This document shows positions 1 through 6,468 of a DNA stretch of 37,592 nt, piece after piece. The stretch's first letter is position 1, and the number at the start of each line of letters is the position of its first letter. The translations under genes were made by a program, and so were the position numbers. Location: contig CAYYNP010000061.1 in NCBI GenBank assembly GCA_964472545.1, positions 1 to 37,592 of the forward strand. The letters are read 5' to 3'. Below the pieces are notes generated by a model. That model did not search any database and was not told where the DNA came from. It saw only the letters and a program-made list of their open reading frames with translations. The DNA comes from CAYYNP01 sp964472545 (GTDB taxonomy: Bacteria > Planctomycetota > Planctomycetia > Pirellulales > Thermoguttaceae).

Positions 1-51
1 CCCGAAAGAAATTGAAATCACTCTACCCTAAAATCCAATGTTGACAGAGCA

Positions 52-405
52 CTAGCAGCCCGTGTATCTAGCAGCCCGTTGACAAACTGGCCATCGCGGG
101 CTTTCTGCTGGTCGAGTAGATGGCGGTCGCTTCTCGCCGTCCTTCGGCGTGGCGTCGACTTCGCCGCGAATCAGGTTGTCTTCGGCCGATTCCATCGACG
201 CGTCGATCGTCTCCTGGTCGCTCTGGTTGGCGTGATAGACCTCGGCCGCCACGATAATTCCCGTATCGAGGTCGACCGTGTGCTCCGCCTTGTAGGCGAG
301 GTGCGTGCGACCGTCCTTCATCTTGGTGATCCGGGCGTCGCGATCGGTCGGAGATTCCCACTTGTCGTTCGAGACTTTCTTGTCCTTCCGTTTCCCCCGC
401 GCCAT
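52..405 (-). pseudogene. Transposase fragment (IS1182-like), truncated at both ends
   Basis: The readable protein contains SPTDRDARITKMKDGRTHLA followed closely by YKAEHTVDLDTGIIVAAEVY and then SDQETI. This is the central part of the DDE domain in IS1182-type transposases common in planctomycetes. In full proteins this stretch is preceded by a few hundred N-terminal residues and followed by the remainder of the catalytic core. Here it starts with a fortuitous Met about 12 residues before the conserved KVSN and runs out of homology after about residue 88. The last residues are translated from the terminal repeat of the element. It therefore cannot be an active transposase. It is a decayed internal fragment left by deletions on both sides. 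Confidence 0.8.
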
Positions 406-488
406 CTTGACTCCTTTCGCTCACTCGAATACCATCAAGATAATGCCATTACGGCGTTCTTCCAAGAGACCTTTTCAACGGGCTGCTA
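69..488 (-). mobile_element. Internally deleted insertion sequence remnant with both terminal inverted repeats
   Basis: The left end at 69-85 reads TAGCAGCCCGTTGACAA. The reverse complement of 472-488 reads TAGCAGCCCGTTGAAAA. The first 14 bases are identical, so this is a pair of terminal inverted repeats enclosing only about 420 bp. Inside, on the minus strand, is a central piece of an IS1182-like transposase and nothing else of the element. A complete element of this kind would be well over 1 kb, so most of the transposase gene is gone while both ends survive. An 11-12 base copy of the end (CTAGCAGCCCGT) also lies just outside at 52-63 and is repeated at 68-79, so ends may have been duplicated or a nested insertion lost. 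Such a short element with intact ends could be mobilised only by a transposase supplied elsewhere. The family assignment is from the protein; the ends were seen directly. Confidence 0.75.
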
Positions 489-490
489 AC

Positions 491-706
491 ATGGCAAGCG
501 ACAAACCGCAGAAAGTACCCACACCGGCAGGCACGGCGTTGATGGTGGTTTGCGTGGTGGTCGGCGTGGGCGTGATGCTGGGACTCAACGCCGCCACACA
601 AACCGTGCCCGGTGGTGCGGTTGGCGGGGCGATCGGAGGCGGCCTCGGCGGCGCCATCGGCGGGTGCTTGGTCCACCTGTTCGGCCTGACGCGAGAGAAG
701 CCGTAG
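491..706 (+). CDS. Small glycine-zipper membrane protein
   Basis: This is a 71-residue protein. After a short polar N-terminus there is one hydrophobic segment (about residues 13-35, rich in Val and Leu). A glycine-zipper-like run follows (about 41-58, repeated GGAxGG), then a short basic tail ending REKP. The pattern fits a small inner-membrane or envelope protein whose Gly-rich helix packs tightly, but no named family is recognised. The ATG is only two bases after the right terminal repeat of the neighbouring insertion-sequence remnant, and no Shine-Dalgarno sequence is visible upstream. The frame is open further upstream through the remnant, so the original 5' end or promoter may have been replaced. 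It could be an expressed small protein or a truncated leftover. Confidence 0.55.
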   Translation: MASDKPQKVPTPAGTALMVVCVVVGVGVMLGLNAATQTVPGGAVGGAIGGGLGGAIGGCLVHLFGLTREKP

Positions 707-724
707 CCTCTGGCTCACTCCCGG

Positions 725-1336
725 TCACGATCCGTCCGTGCCGCTCAGGTGGCGGTTTTCGGCGGTAATCGTGCCGTCGGCATTGACCGTAACAACCGTG
801 TGGCCGCCGAGGTTGTTGGAGACGTACCAGTCGATGACTGCTTGATGGACGGCCGCTGCACGTCGGGCGCGAAACTCGAGTTGGCCGTCTTCGTCGATCC
901 AGAACGACTCCTGCGCCGTGTCGCCGGGCGGTATACGGCCGAGCGACTCGTCGCAGCCGCCGCCAAACACGCGCACGTCGTCCAGCGGCTCGTTCGACGC
1001 GTTGTGTACGACGACCGTATAGCACGTCTCGATCGCGATCACCGCCGCGATGATCCCGCCGGCGACGGGGAAGTTCGACAGCAGGAGCAGGCCGGCGGCG
1101 CACGTCGAAAGCCGCAGCCGCCGTGGCGAGACGCCGGCCGCGCGCGAGGCCGTCCGGTAGTAGCGGGCCAGCGCAATCCCTCCCACCAAGACGACCGCCA
1201 TGCCCGCGTAAACGGTGTACAAGCCCGCCGCCATCAGCCACGTCGATCGCGTGGCCGTCCAGAGCACGAAGATCGAGACGCCCACCAGCAGCGGCAGGGC
1301 CCCGCAGGCCAATGCGATTCGGTAGGCCAAGCTCAT
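725..1336 (-). CDS. Three-helix membrane protein of unknown function
   Basis: This is a 203-residue protein starting MSLAYRIALACG. Three hydrophobic segments are visible at about residues 6-28, 36-55 and 72-98. They are followed by an apparently soluble C-terminal region of about 100 residues containing VVHNASNEPLDDVRVFGGG, which resembles a small beta-sandwich (conserved Asn-rich turn, then a Gly-Gly-Gly-Cys segment). I do not recognise the family. The start was chosen at 1336 because the upstream gene stops at 1338 with the arrangement TGAAATG, which suggests translational coupling. An upstream in-frame ATG at 1384 would overlap that gene by about 45 bases. The two genes look like one transcription unit on the minus strand. 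Confidence 0.7.
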   Translation of the reverse strand: MSLAYRIALACGALPLLVGVSIFVLWTATRSTWLMAAGLYTVYAGMAVVLVGGIALARYYRTASRAAGVSPRRLRLSTCAAGLLLLSNFPVAGGIIAAVIAIETCYTVVVHNASNEPLDDVRVFGGGCDESLGRIPPGDTAQESFWIDEDGQLEFRARRAAAVHQAVIDWYVSNNLGGHTVVTVNADGTITAENRHLSGTDGS

Positions 1337-1337
1337 T

Positions 1338-1616
1338 TCAAGCCATTGAAGTCCACAGCCAGACAAACGCGGCCGCCAGGCCAACGCAAACGACGACCAC
1401 CGACGCGCAGCCCTTGCCGCCCGATCCGGAAGGCTCGCCGGTTTCCTCGTCGTCGGGGTCTTGGAGTCTCGGCGTGAGCGCCTCGATGAAATCCTTGGCG
1501 TCCTTCAGGCCGCTGCCGGTCGCCTCGCGATAGACCTTGATCGCCTCGATCTTGCGGCCCGATGCGACGGCGCCCTTGATCTGTTCGATTTGTGCGTCGG
1601 TAAGCTGATCCGACAT
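1338..1616 (-). CDS. L7/L12 C-terminal-domain-like protein with a C-terminal membrane segment
   Basis: This is a 92-residue protein. Residues about 4-48 (LTDAQIEQIKGAVASGRKIE, then AIKVYREATGSGLKDAKDFI) match the helix-turn pattern of the ribosomal protein L7/L12 C-terminal domain, where a GLxxAK motif is typical. Planctomycetes carry many short proteins reusing this module away from the ribosome. A Pro/Asp/Glu/Ser-rich linker follows (about 49-66), then a single hydrophobic helix (about 69-89) that would place the domain on the cytoplasmic face of the membrane. A purine-rich AAAGGA site lies just upstream of the ATG. It is followed with one base between by the three-helix membrane protein gene, so they are probably co-translated. 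This is not the real rplL: it is too short at the N-terminus and has a membrane tail. Confidence 0.7.
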   Translation of the reverse strand: MSDQLTDAQIEQIKGAVASGRKIEAIKVYREATGSGLKDAKDFIEALTPRLQDPDDEETGEPSGSGGKGCASVVVVCVGLAAAFVWLWTSMA

Positions 1617-2077
1617 CCTTTTCGTCCTTTCTCATGGGCTGCCATGCACAAGCCCGGAACGTCCCGAGTCTATTCCGAAGCCTACTGTATAGGGTACCAG
1701 CCTGCAGGGAGCGACGTCAAGAAGCTGGGTCACCATCCCCTCGGCCGAGCTATTTTCGCCCTTCCCCTGGAAAAAGCTGGACATCTCCCCCAGGCTCGAT
1801 ATACTAATAGCCGTTCTGAGGATTCGTTCCAAGGTGCGTAGCCTGAGGCATCCACCCGGCACCCCTGGGCATCCGACCCGGAGGCAGCGACTCGGCACCC
1901 AAGTCGATATTGGCGATCCCGCGCGGATCGTCCTTTCTTGATGGGTGCGTCTGTGCACAACGTTGGCCGCAACCTGCGGCCGGTTTTCCCTTGTTTCGCA
2001 TGCGGGGGCTCTCCGTCTGCGCAATAGCCAGTGAAACCCGTATTGTAGGCAACCCGCTTGATGAAGGAGGCAGAACC
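1617..2077. other. Intergenic region between divergent units; one strong hairpin
   Basis: About 460 bases separate the minus-strand pair from the first PEP-CTERM gene, and I see no credible coding sequence. One clear hairpin is present: GGCCGCA at 1965-1971, loop ACC, TGCGGCC at 1975-1981, followed on the plus strand by GGTTTTCCC. It looks like a weak intrinsic terminator or a leader hairpin for the PEP-CTERM gene that begins at 2078. The region should also contain promoters for both divergent units, but I could not pick convincing -35/-10 pairs. Confidence 0.4.
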
Positions 2078-2548
2078 ATGATCCGCTCGATGACACTCTG
2101 TACCGCTTTCCTGGCTGCGCTGTGCCACGTCGGCCCGCTGTCTGCGTCGGTCGTCAGCCCGTGGCTCGTCAATCCGGCCAACGGCCACCGCTATGCCCTG
2201 CTGAGCAACAACAGTTGGGCCGAATCGGAGATCGATGCCAACCTCGCCGGGGGACATCTGGTTACGATCAACGACGACGCCCTGATCTACATCAACGGCC
2301 ACCTCGTCGTCACGGATACCGACAGCCGTATCGGCAGCTTCGGGCCGCTGGACGTGACCAACTACCTGGTCGACGGCGAGAATCTGATCGCGGTGAAGGC
2401 CCACGATTCCGTCGGCTCCTACGAAGGGCTGTCGCTGGGCATCTTCGGAACGGCCGTGCCGGAACCGTCGACGCTGGTGCTCTTGGGCATCAGTGCGGCG
2501 GCGTTGCTGTCGACCGTTCGCATCCGCCGGTGGGGAAAGGAGGCATGA
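2078..2548 (+). CDS. PEP-CTERM secreted protein, truncated C-type-lectin-like chimera
   Basis: This is a 156-residue secreted protein. It has an N-terminal signal peptide (about residues 1-24, ending near LSASV) and a C-terminal PEP-CTERM tail (VPEPSTLVLLG, hydrophobic helix, then a basic cluster with RIRRWGK). Exosortases of PEP-CTERM systems recognise this tail and release the protein at the cell surface. Between them, NPANGHRYALLSNNSWAESE followed by GGHLVTIND is the characteristic opening of planctomycete C-type lectin-like domains. The rest of that fold is missing. After the shared TIND the sequence switches to a different beta-rich segment (LIYINGHLVV ... LVDGENLIAVKAHDSVG) that resembles the end of a jelly-roll/galactose-binding domain. 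The start follows a strong AAGGAGG at 2064-2070. The gene is followed one base later by the next PEP-CTERM gene. Confidence 0.8.
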   Translation: MIRSMTLCTAFLAALCHVGPLSASVVSPWLVNPANGHRYALLSNNSWAESEIDANLAGGHLVTINDDALIYINGHLVVTDTDSRIGSFGPLDVTNYLVDGENLIAVKAHDSVGSYEGLSLGIFGTAVPEPSTLVLLGISAAALLSTVRIRRWGKEA

Positions 2549-2549
2549 G

Positions 2550-4319
2550 ATGTTTTCGCTCGCATTTCAACTCATAGGTGATAAGCTGGTGGCATCCCGA
2601 ACCAACAACGTACCGGCGGTGTTCTTGACATGCCTGGCCTTGCTGGCCGGCGGCCTGGCCTTGCTGGCCGGCGGCCTGGCCGAGGCCAACGCGTCTTCGA
2701 TCCGCACCGTGGCACTATCCGGCCAACACGCCCCGGGCACGGAGCCGGGTGTTACGTTTGCCGGGTTCCAGGACGTTGGCCCCTTCGGCGACGTTCGCGG
2801 GTTCGCCGACGTCCGGCTGGACCCCACCGCCGGCGTCGCCTTCGGCGCGCGACTGACCGGCCCCGGCGTCGACCCGACAAACGATTTTGGCGTTTGGACC
2901 GAGCAAGACGGCCAACTCGAGTTGCTCGCCCGCACCGGCCAAGACGCTCCGGGAATCGGCGGCGGCGTGAAACTCGCCGAGATCATGCCCACGACGATCG
3001 ACCCTTGGGGCCGGATAGTATTTCCGGCGAGGGTGACCGGGCCGGGCGTCCAGGACGACAAGGACATGGCCCTGTGGATCGTCCGCGACGGCGTCTTCGA
3101 CTTGGTGGTGGGCCCCTCCGACCCCGTGATTGGCACGACCGGCGACCTGGCCTTTGCGAGCTTCCGCCCCGTATTGACGAATCGAGCGGGGCAGATGCGC
3201 TTCGAGGCCCACCTTGCCGGACCGGGCGTGAACACGTCGAACGATTACGGCTGTTGGGCCGTTGAGGACGGGCAGCTTCGGTTTCTGATGCGCGAGGGGA
3301 GTCCGCTACCCTTCATGCAACCCGGGCAGCACTTGGGACAACCCAGGACTCCGTGGATTACGGAACGCGGGCAGACGTTCCTCAGTGCTCCGGTCGACGG
3401 CACACTCAAGCTCTGGCTGGAAGAGAGCGGGACGTGGCAAGAGTTGTTTGCCGAAGGCAGTCCGGCGCCGGGTATGCCCCAGGGAACGACCGTCGACGAG
3501 TTTCGCATCTTCACTGCCAACACGGCCGGGCAATTTGCCATGGCGATGCGATTGACGGCTCCCGGTCAGGGCAGCACGTGGTCGATCGTGGTGGGAGACG
3601 AATACGGAATCTCACCGATCGCCGCCACCGGCGATCAGACGCCGGGCCTGCCCGAGGGGACGACTCTGCGATTCAACACCAACTTCCTGCCGATCATCAA
3701 CACGGCTGGGCAGGTCGCTTTCGAGGCGTTGTTGGACGGGCCGGGCGTCAACGCATCAAACCGCTACGCCTATTTCCGCTGGGATCGGGACATTGGCGTC
3801 ACGCTGGCTGCGCGCAAACGCGATCAGCCTCCCGACGCGCCGGAGGGCGTCTACATCGACGGCGACATCGCCACGGCGGTCTTCGACAGCGTATTGAACA
3901 ACGGCGGACGACGCACTTTCTTGTTCGGGTTGTCCGGGCCGGCCGTGCCCTCCGATAACGAGCACTTCGGCCTCTATGCTCAAGATCTCCAGGGGGAGTT
4001 GCAGTGCATCGCGAAGTCGGGCGACGCCATCGAAGTGGCTGCAGGCGACGTGCGGATCGTGACAGCCCAGCGAGATTTCCCTTACATCTTCGGCGGCGTC
4101 TCCGGAGACTTTGACGATCTGGGGAACGTTGCGTTTTCGATTCGTTTTGCCGACGACACCAGCGGCGTCTTCGTCTCCGATCTGGTGGCGATTCCCGAGC
4201 CGGGCACGCTGGTGCTGCTGGGTATCGGCGGAGCCATCTTGGCCGTTGGCTTGCGACGGCGAAAACTCGGTAGCAGGCCGCTTGCCACCACCATGATCCA
4301 ACCAGACGAACACAATTGA
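2550..4319 (+). CDS. PEP-CTERM protein with seven GPGV-type repeats
   Basis: This is a 589-residue secreted protein. The long N-terminal region ends in a signal peptide whose hydrophobic core contains a duplicated LALLAGG, with likely cleavage after EANA. The body consists of about seven degenerate repeats of roughly 70 residues, recognisable by L-T/A/D-GPGV followed by N-D-F/Y-G-x-W, then D-G-x-L-x-x-L-A-R-x-G and a Pro-Gly. This repeat type is frequent in planctomycete PEP-CTERM proteins and is expected to form a beta-propeller or beta-solenoid, although the structure is inferred. The C-terminus has IPEPGTLVLLGIGG, a helix and LRRRK. Unusually, about 17 residues (LGSRPLATTMIQPDEHN) follow the basic cluster, where most such proteins end. 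The ATG at 2550 was chosen because AAAGGAGG lies at 2536-2543. It sits one base after the previous stop. Confidence 0.85.
   Translation: MFSLAFQLIGDKLVASRTNNVPAVFLTCLALLAGGLALLAGGLAEANASSIRTVALSGQHAPGTEPGVTFAGFQDVGPFGDVRGFADVRLDPTAGVAFGARLTGPGVDPTNDFGVWTEQDGQLELLARTGQDAPGIGGGVKLAEIMPTTIDPWGRIVFPARVTGPGVQDDKDMALWIVRDGVFDLVVGPSDPVIGTTGDLAFASFRPVLTNRAGQMRFEAHLAGPGVNTSNDYGCWAVEDGQLRFLMREGSPLPFMQPGQHLGQPRTPWITERGQTFLSAPVDGTLKLWLEESGTWQELFAEGSPAPGMPQGTTVDEFRIFTANTAGQFAMAMRLTAPGQGSTWSIVVGDEYGISPIAATGDQTPGLPEGTTLRFNTNFLPIINTAGQVAFEALLDGPGVNASNRYAYFRWDRDIGVTLAARKRDQPPDAPEGVYIDGDIATAVFDSVLNNGGRRTFLFGLSGPAVPSDNEHFGLYAQDLQGELQCIAKSGDAIEVAAGDVRIVTAQRDFPYIFGGVSGDFDDLGNVAFSIRFADDTSGVFVSDLVAIPEPGTLVLLGIGGAILAVGLRRRKLGSRPLATTMIQPDEHN
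2640..2681 (+). repeat. 21-bp tandem duplication in a signal-peptide core
   Basis: A 21-base unit starting TTGCTGGCCGGC is present twice in immediate succession (2640-2660 and 2661-2681) with no difference between copies. It encodes LLAGGLA twice in the hydrophobic core of the signal peptide of the GPGV-repeat PEP-CTERM protein. Because the unit is a multiple of three the frame is kept. Identical copies suggest recent slippage. Confidence 0.9.
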
Positions 4320-4333
4320 AAAGGAGTCACACA

Positions 4334-5152
4334 ATGCTGTCTCGTATCGCAGTTCTCGCCGGGCTGATACTCGTTGGCAGCGGTGTGCCGGCGGCGGCAG
4401 TGACGGTCGGGACGGTGATCGCCGAGACCGGGTTCAACGACGCGATCGGCGTCAACGGCAACCCCACGCCCGACTCGCCTTACGACCTGGGAGAGACGAT
4501 CCGCTCGCGCGGCGGTGGCGAGCCGGGTTGGGCCAACACGTGGACGCTCAGCGCCGGTGGCGGCGCCGGCGGCGCTCCCAGCCGGGCCGTGGCCAGTACG
4601 AGCGATCCCTTCGAGGGAGACGCCTCCCTGTTCATCAAGAAGAACGACCGCTATATGCCGACCTGGATCCACCGCGCTTTGTCGCAGGCGCAGTCCTCGC
4701 CGTTTTTCATCGAGCAATACGTGCGGATGCCCGAAGGCGGTGGCGTGACCTCGCGTCCCGGCCGAGGCGGCACCGGCAGCAAGATCGGCCCACAATGGTC
4801 GGCCAACACGGGTGGCAGCTTCCTGGCCTTCGACGGCAACGGCAACGGCGACGGCGGCTACGAAAGCACCGGCCTGACTTGGGAGCCGATGCAGTGGTAC
4901 AAGGTCAGCCTGCTGGTCGATCCGACCACGCAGACCTACGATTTCTTCGTCGACGACCAGAAGTACGACGCCCCCGATCCGTTGGGCTTCCGCGGCAATC
5001 CGCAGTCGATCTTCTTCATCGAGTATCTGACCTCCGAGGCCATTTGGATCGACCAGATCCGCATCGCCGAGGTCCCCGAGCCGGGCACCTTCGTCTTGTC
5101 GGGCATGGGTGTCGTGGGCTTGCTCTGCGTCGCTCGGCGGCGGAAGGGCTGA
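4334..5152 (+). CDS. PEP-CTERM protein with LamG/concanavalin-A-like body
   Basis: This is a 272-residue secreted protein. It has a signal peptide of about 22 residues (MLSRIAVLAGLILVGSGVPA), a beta-rich body and a PEP-CTERM tail (VPEPGTFVLSGMG, helix, ARRRKG). The body includes a Gly-rich loop and then FFIEQYVRMPEGG, followed by WYKVSLLVDPTTQTYDFFVD and later IWIDQIRIAEVPEPG. This combination, with a strand describing ligand exposure, W-Y-K-V and F-V-D-x-x-x-Y, resembles concanavalin A-like/LamG jelly-roll domains that often bind sugars. The assignment is by pattern only. The ATG at 4334 follows AAGGAG at 4321-4326, and the frame upstream has only a TTG overlapping the previous stop. The third of four PEP-CTERM genes, it begins 14 bases after the previous one. 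Confidence 0.82.
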   Translation: MLSRIAVLAGLILVGSGVPAAAVTVGTVIAETGFNDAIGVNGNPTPDSPYDLGETIRSRGGGEPGWANTWTLSAGGGAGGAPSRAVASTSDPFEGDASLFIKKNDRYMPTWIHRALSQAQSSPFFIEQYVRMPEGGGVTSRPGRGGTGSKIGPQWSANTGGSFLAFDGNGNGDGGYESTGLTWEPMQWYKVSLLVDPTTQTYDFFVDDQKYDAPDPLGFRGNPQSIFFIEYLTSEAIWIDQIRIAEVPEPGTFVLSGMGVVGLLCVARRRKG

Positions 5153-5215
5153 TACCAACTCTGAACTAACCGATCAGTCTTTCTGCAAGTACCGCTATCA
5201 AGAGAAAGCAGACAA

Positions 5216-6433
5216 ATGAACCTGCAAAACGTACTCCTCCTCTCGCTCCCAATCGTACTCTGCGGCGCGATCGCCGAAGCGGTCGTTCCGCCGGCGTACG
5301 ATGTCGTGGAAATCGCTCCCACTTCAACCAGCGAAAGCAACTTCGGCGCCGGGCTCAACGGCCAGGGCGTCGGCGTCGGGCACATGTTCAGCGGCTCGGC
5401 CACCGGCGATCGGGGGTTGATCTTTCGCGACGGGACCACCGAGAAGATCGGCATCCTGCCGAGCACCGGTTCGTTCCGTTCGAGCGACGCCTATGGGATC
5501 AACGACGCCGGAGCGATCGTCGGCGATTCGACCTATGCCGATTCCTCGCAGACCCACGCCTTCCTGCGGACCGCGGCCGGAGAGATGAAAGACCTCGGCA
5601 CATTGGTGCCCGGCGGCGTGCTGAGCGAGGCCCGCGACGTGAACAACGCCAATCAAGTCACCGGCCGCTCAAACACACCCGGCGGCGGCTTTGGGCCGTT
5701 TCTCTGGGAGAACGATACCTTTATCGACCTGGGACATTTTGGCGATGATCGGGGCCGCGGCGAGGCGATCAACGCGTGGGGGCACGTGGCCGGGTGGAGC
5801 CGAGATGGTGGCGACAACCACGCGTTCTTCTGGCGCGACCGCAACGGCAACCGCGCGTCCGATCCCGGCGACATGATCGACCTCGGCGTGCCCGCCGGCT
5901 TTCGCCATTCGTTCGCCTATGGTATCAACGACGCCGGCCAGGTCGTAGGCCACTTGATTGCGTTCTCCTCCAGCGATCCGCAGCGGCCGTTCGTGTGGCA
6001 GGACGCCAACGCCAACGGGACGTCGGATCCCGGCGAGATGACGGTCTTGGATTCCCTGCTCGGGGCCGGCGACTCCGCCGCGGTGGACGTCAACAACGTC
6101 GGGTGGATCGTGGGCGGGTCGAAGATTCTCGACCCCTTGAGTTTCCACGCCACGCTATGGGACGACAACACGGTGTACGACCTGAACGACTTGGCCGTTT
6201 GGCCTTCCGGCTCCACACCGGTCACGCTGACCGGCGCCACGGCGATCAACGACCGGGGCCAGATTCTGGCCTCCGGCAGCGTATCGACGATCTGGGGGAG
6301 GAAAGACCGGGTCTATCTGCTCACGCCCGTGCCCGAGCCGTCGGCGCTGGCGTTGGTTGGCGTTGCGGTGGCCTCGCTCGCGGTTTGGATTCGGCAGAAA
6401 CGCCGCCGGAGCGCGGCTTGGTGCGACAATTGA
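5216..6433 (+). CDS. PEP-CTERM protein with HAF repeats
   Basis: This is a 405-residue secreted protein. It has a signal peptide (about 1-21, MNLQNVLLLSLPIVLCGAIA) and then about seven extracellular HAF-type repeats. Each carries the signature A-x-G/x-I-N-D-x-G-x-I/V-V-G (for example YGINDAGAIVGDS, RDVNNANQVTGRS, YGINDAGQVVGHL, AINDRGQILASGS) alternating with H-A-F-x-W/L and D-L-G-x-L segments. HAF repeats are expected to close into a beta-propeller. The tail is VPEPSALALVGVAVAS, a helix, and a strong basic cluster RQKRRRS with seven more residues. Only a weak purine-rich site precedes the ATG, and 63 bases separate it from the previous gene, so it may have its own promoter. It converges on the RND operon with about 35 bases between the two stops. 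Confidence 0.85.
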   Translation: MNLQNVLLLSLPIVLCGAIAEAVVPPAYDVVEIAPTSTSESNFGAGLNGQGVGVGHMFSGSATGDRGLIFRDGTTEKIGILPSTGSFRSSDAYGINDAGAIVGDSTYADSSQTHAFLRTAAGEMKDLGTLVPGGVLSEARDVNNANQVTGRSNTPGGGFGPFLWENDTFIDLGHFGDDRGRGEAINAWGHVAGWSRDGGDNHAFFWRDRNGNRASDPGDMIDLGVPAGFRHSFAYGINDAGQVVGHLIAFSSSDPQRPFVWQDANANGTSDPGEMTVLDSLLGAGDSAAVDVNNVGWIVGGSKILDPLSFHATLWDDNTVYDLNDLAVWPSGSTPVTLTGATAINDRGQILASGSVSTIWGRKDRVYLLTPVPEPSALALVGVAVASLAVWIRQKRRRSAAWCDN

Positions 6434-6468
6434 CCTTACCTGTAGGGCGACTGGGATAAAGCCGCACC

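Noticed and set aside
1632..2404. Minus-strand open frames of 125-224 codons across the 1617-2077 gap
   Set aside because: They extend into the first PEP-CTERM gene as shadows and contain no domain-like sequence in the intergenic part.
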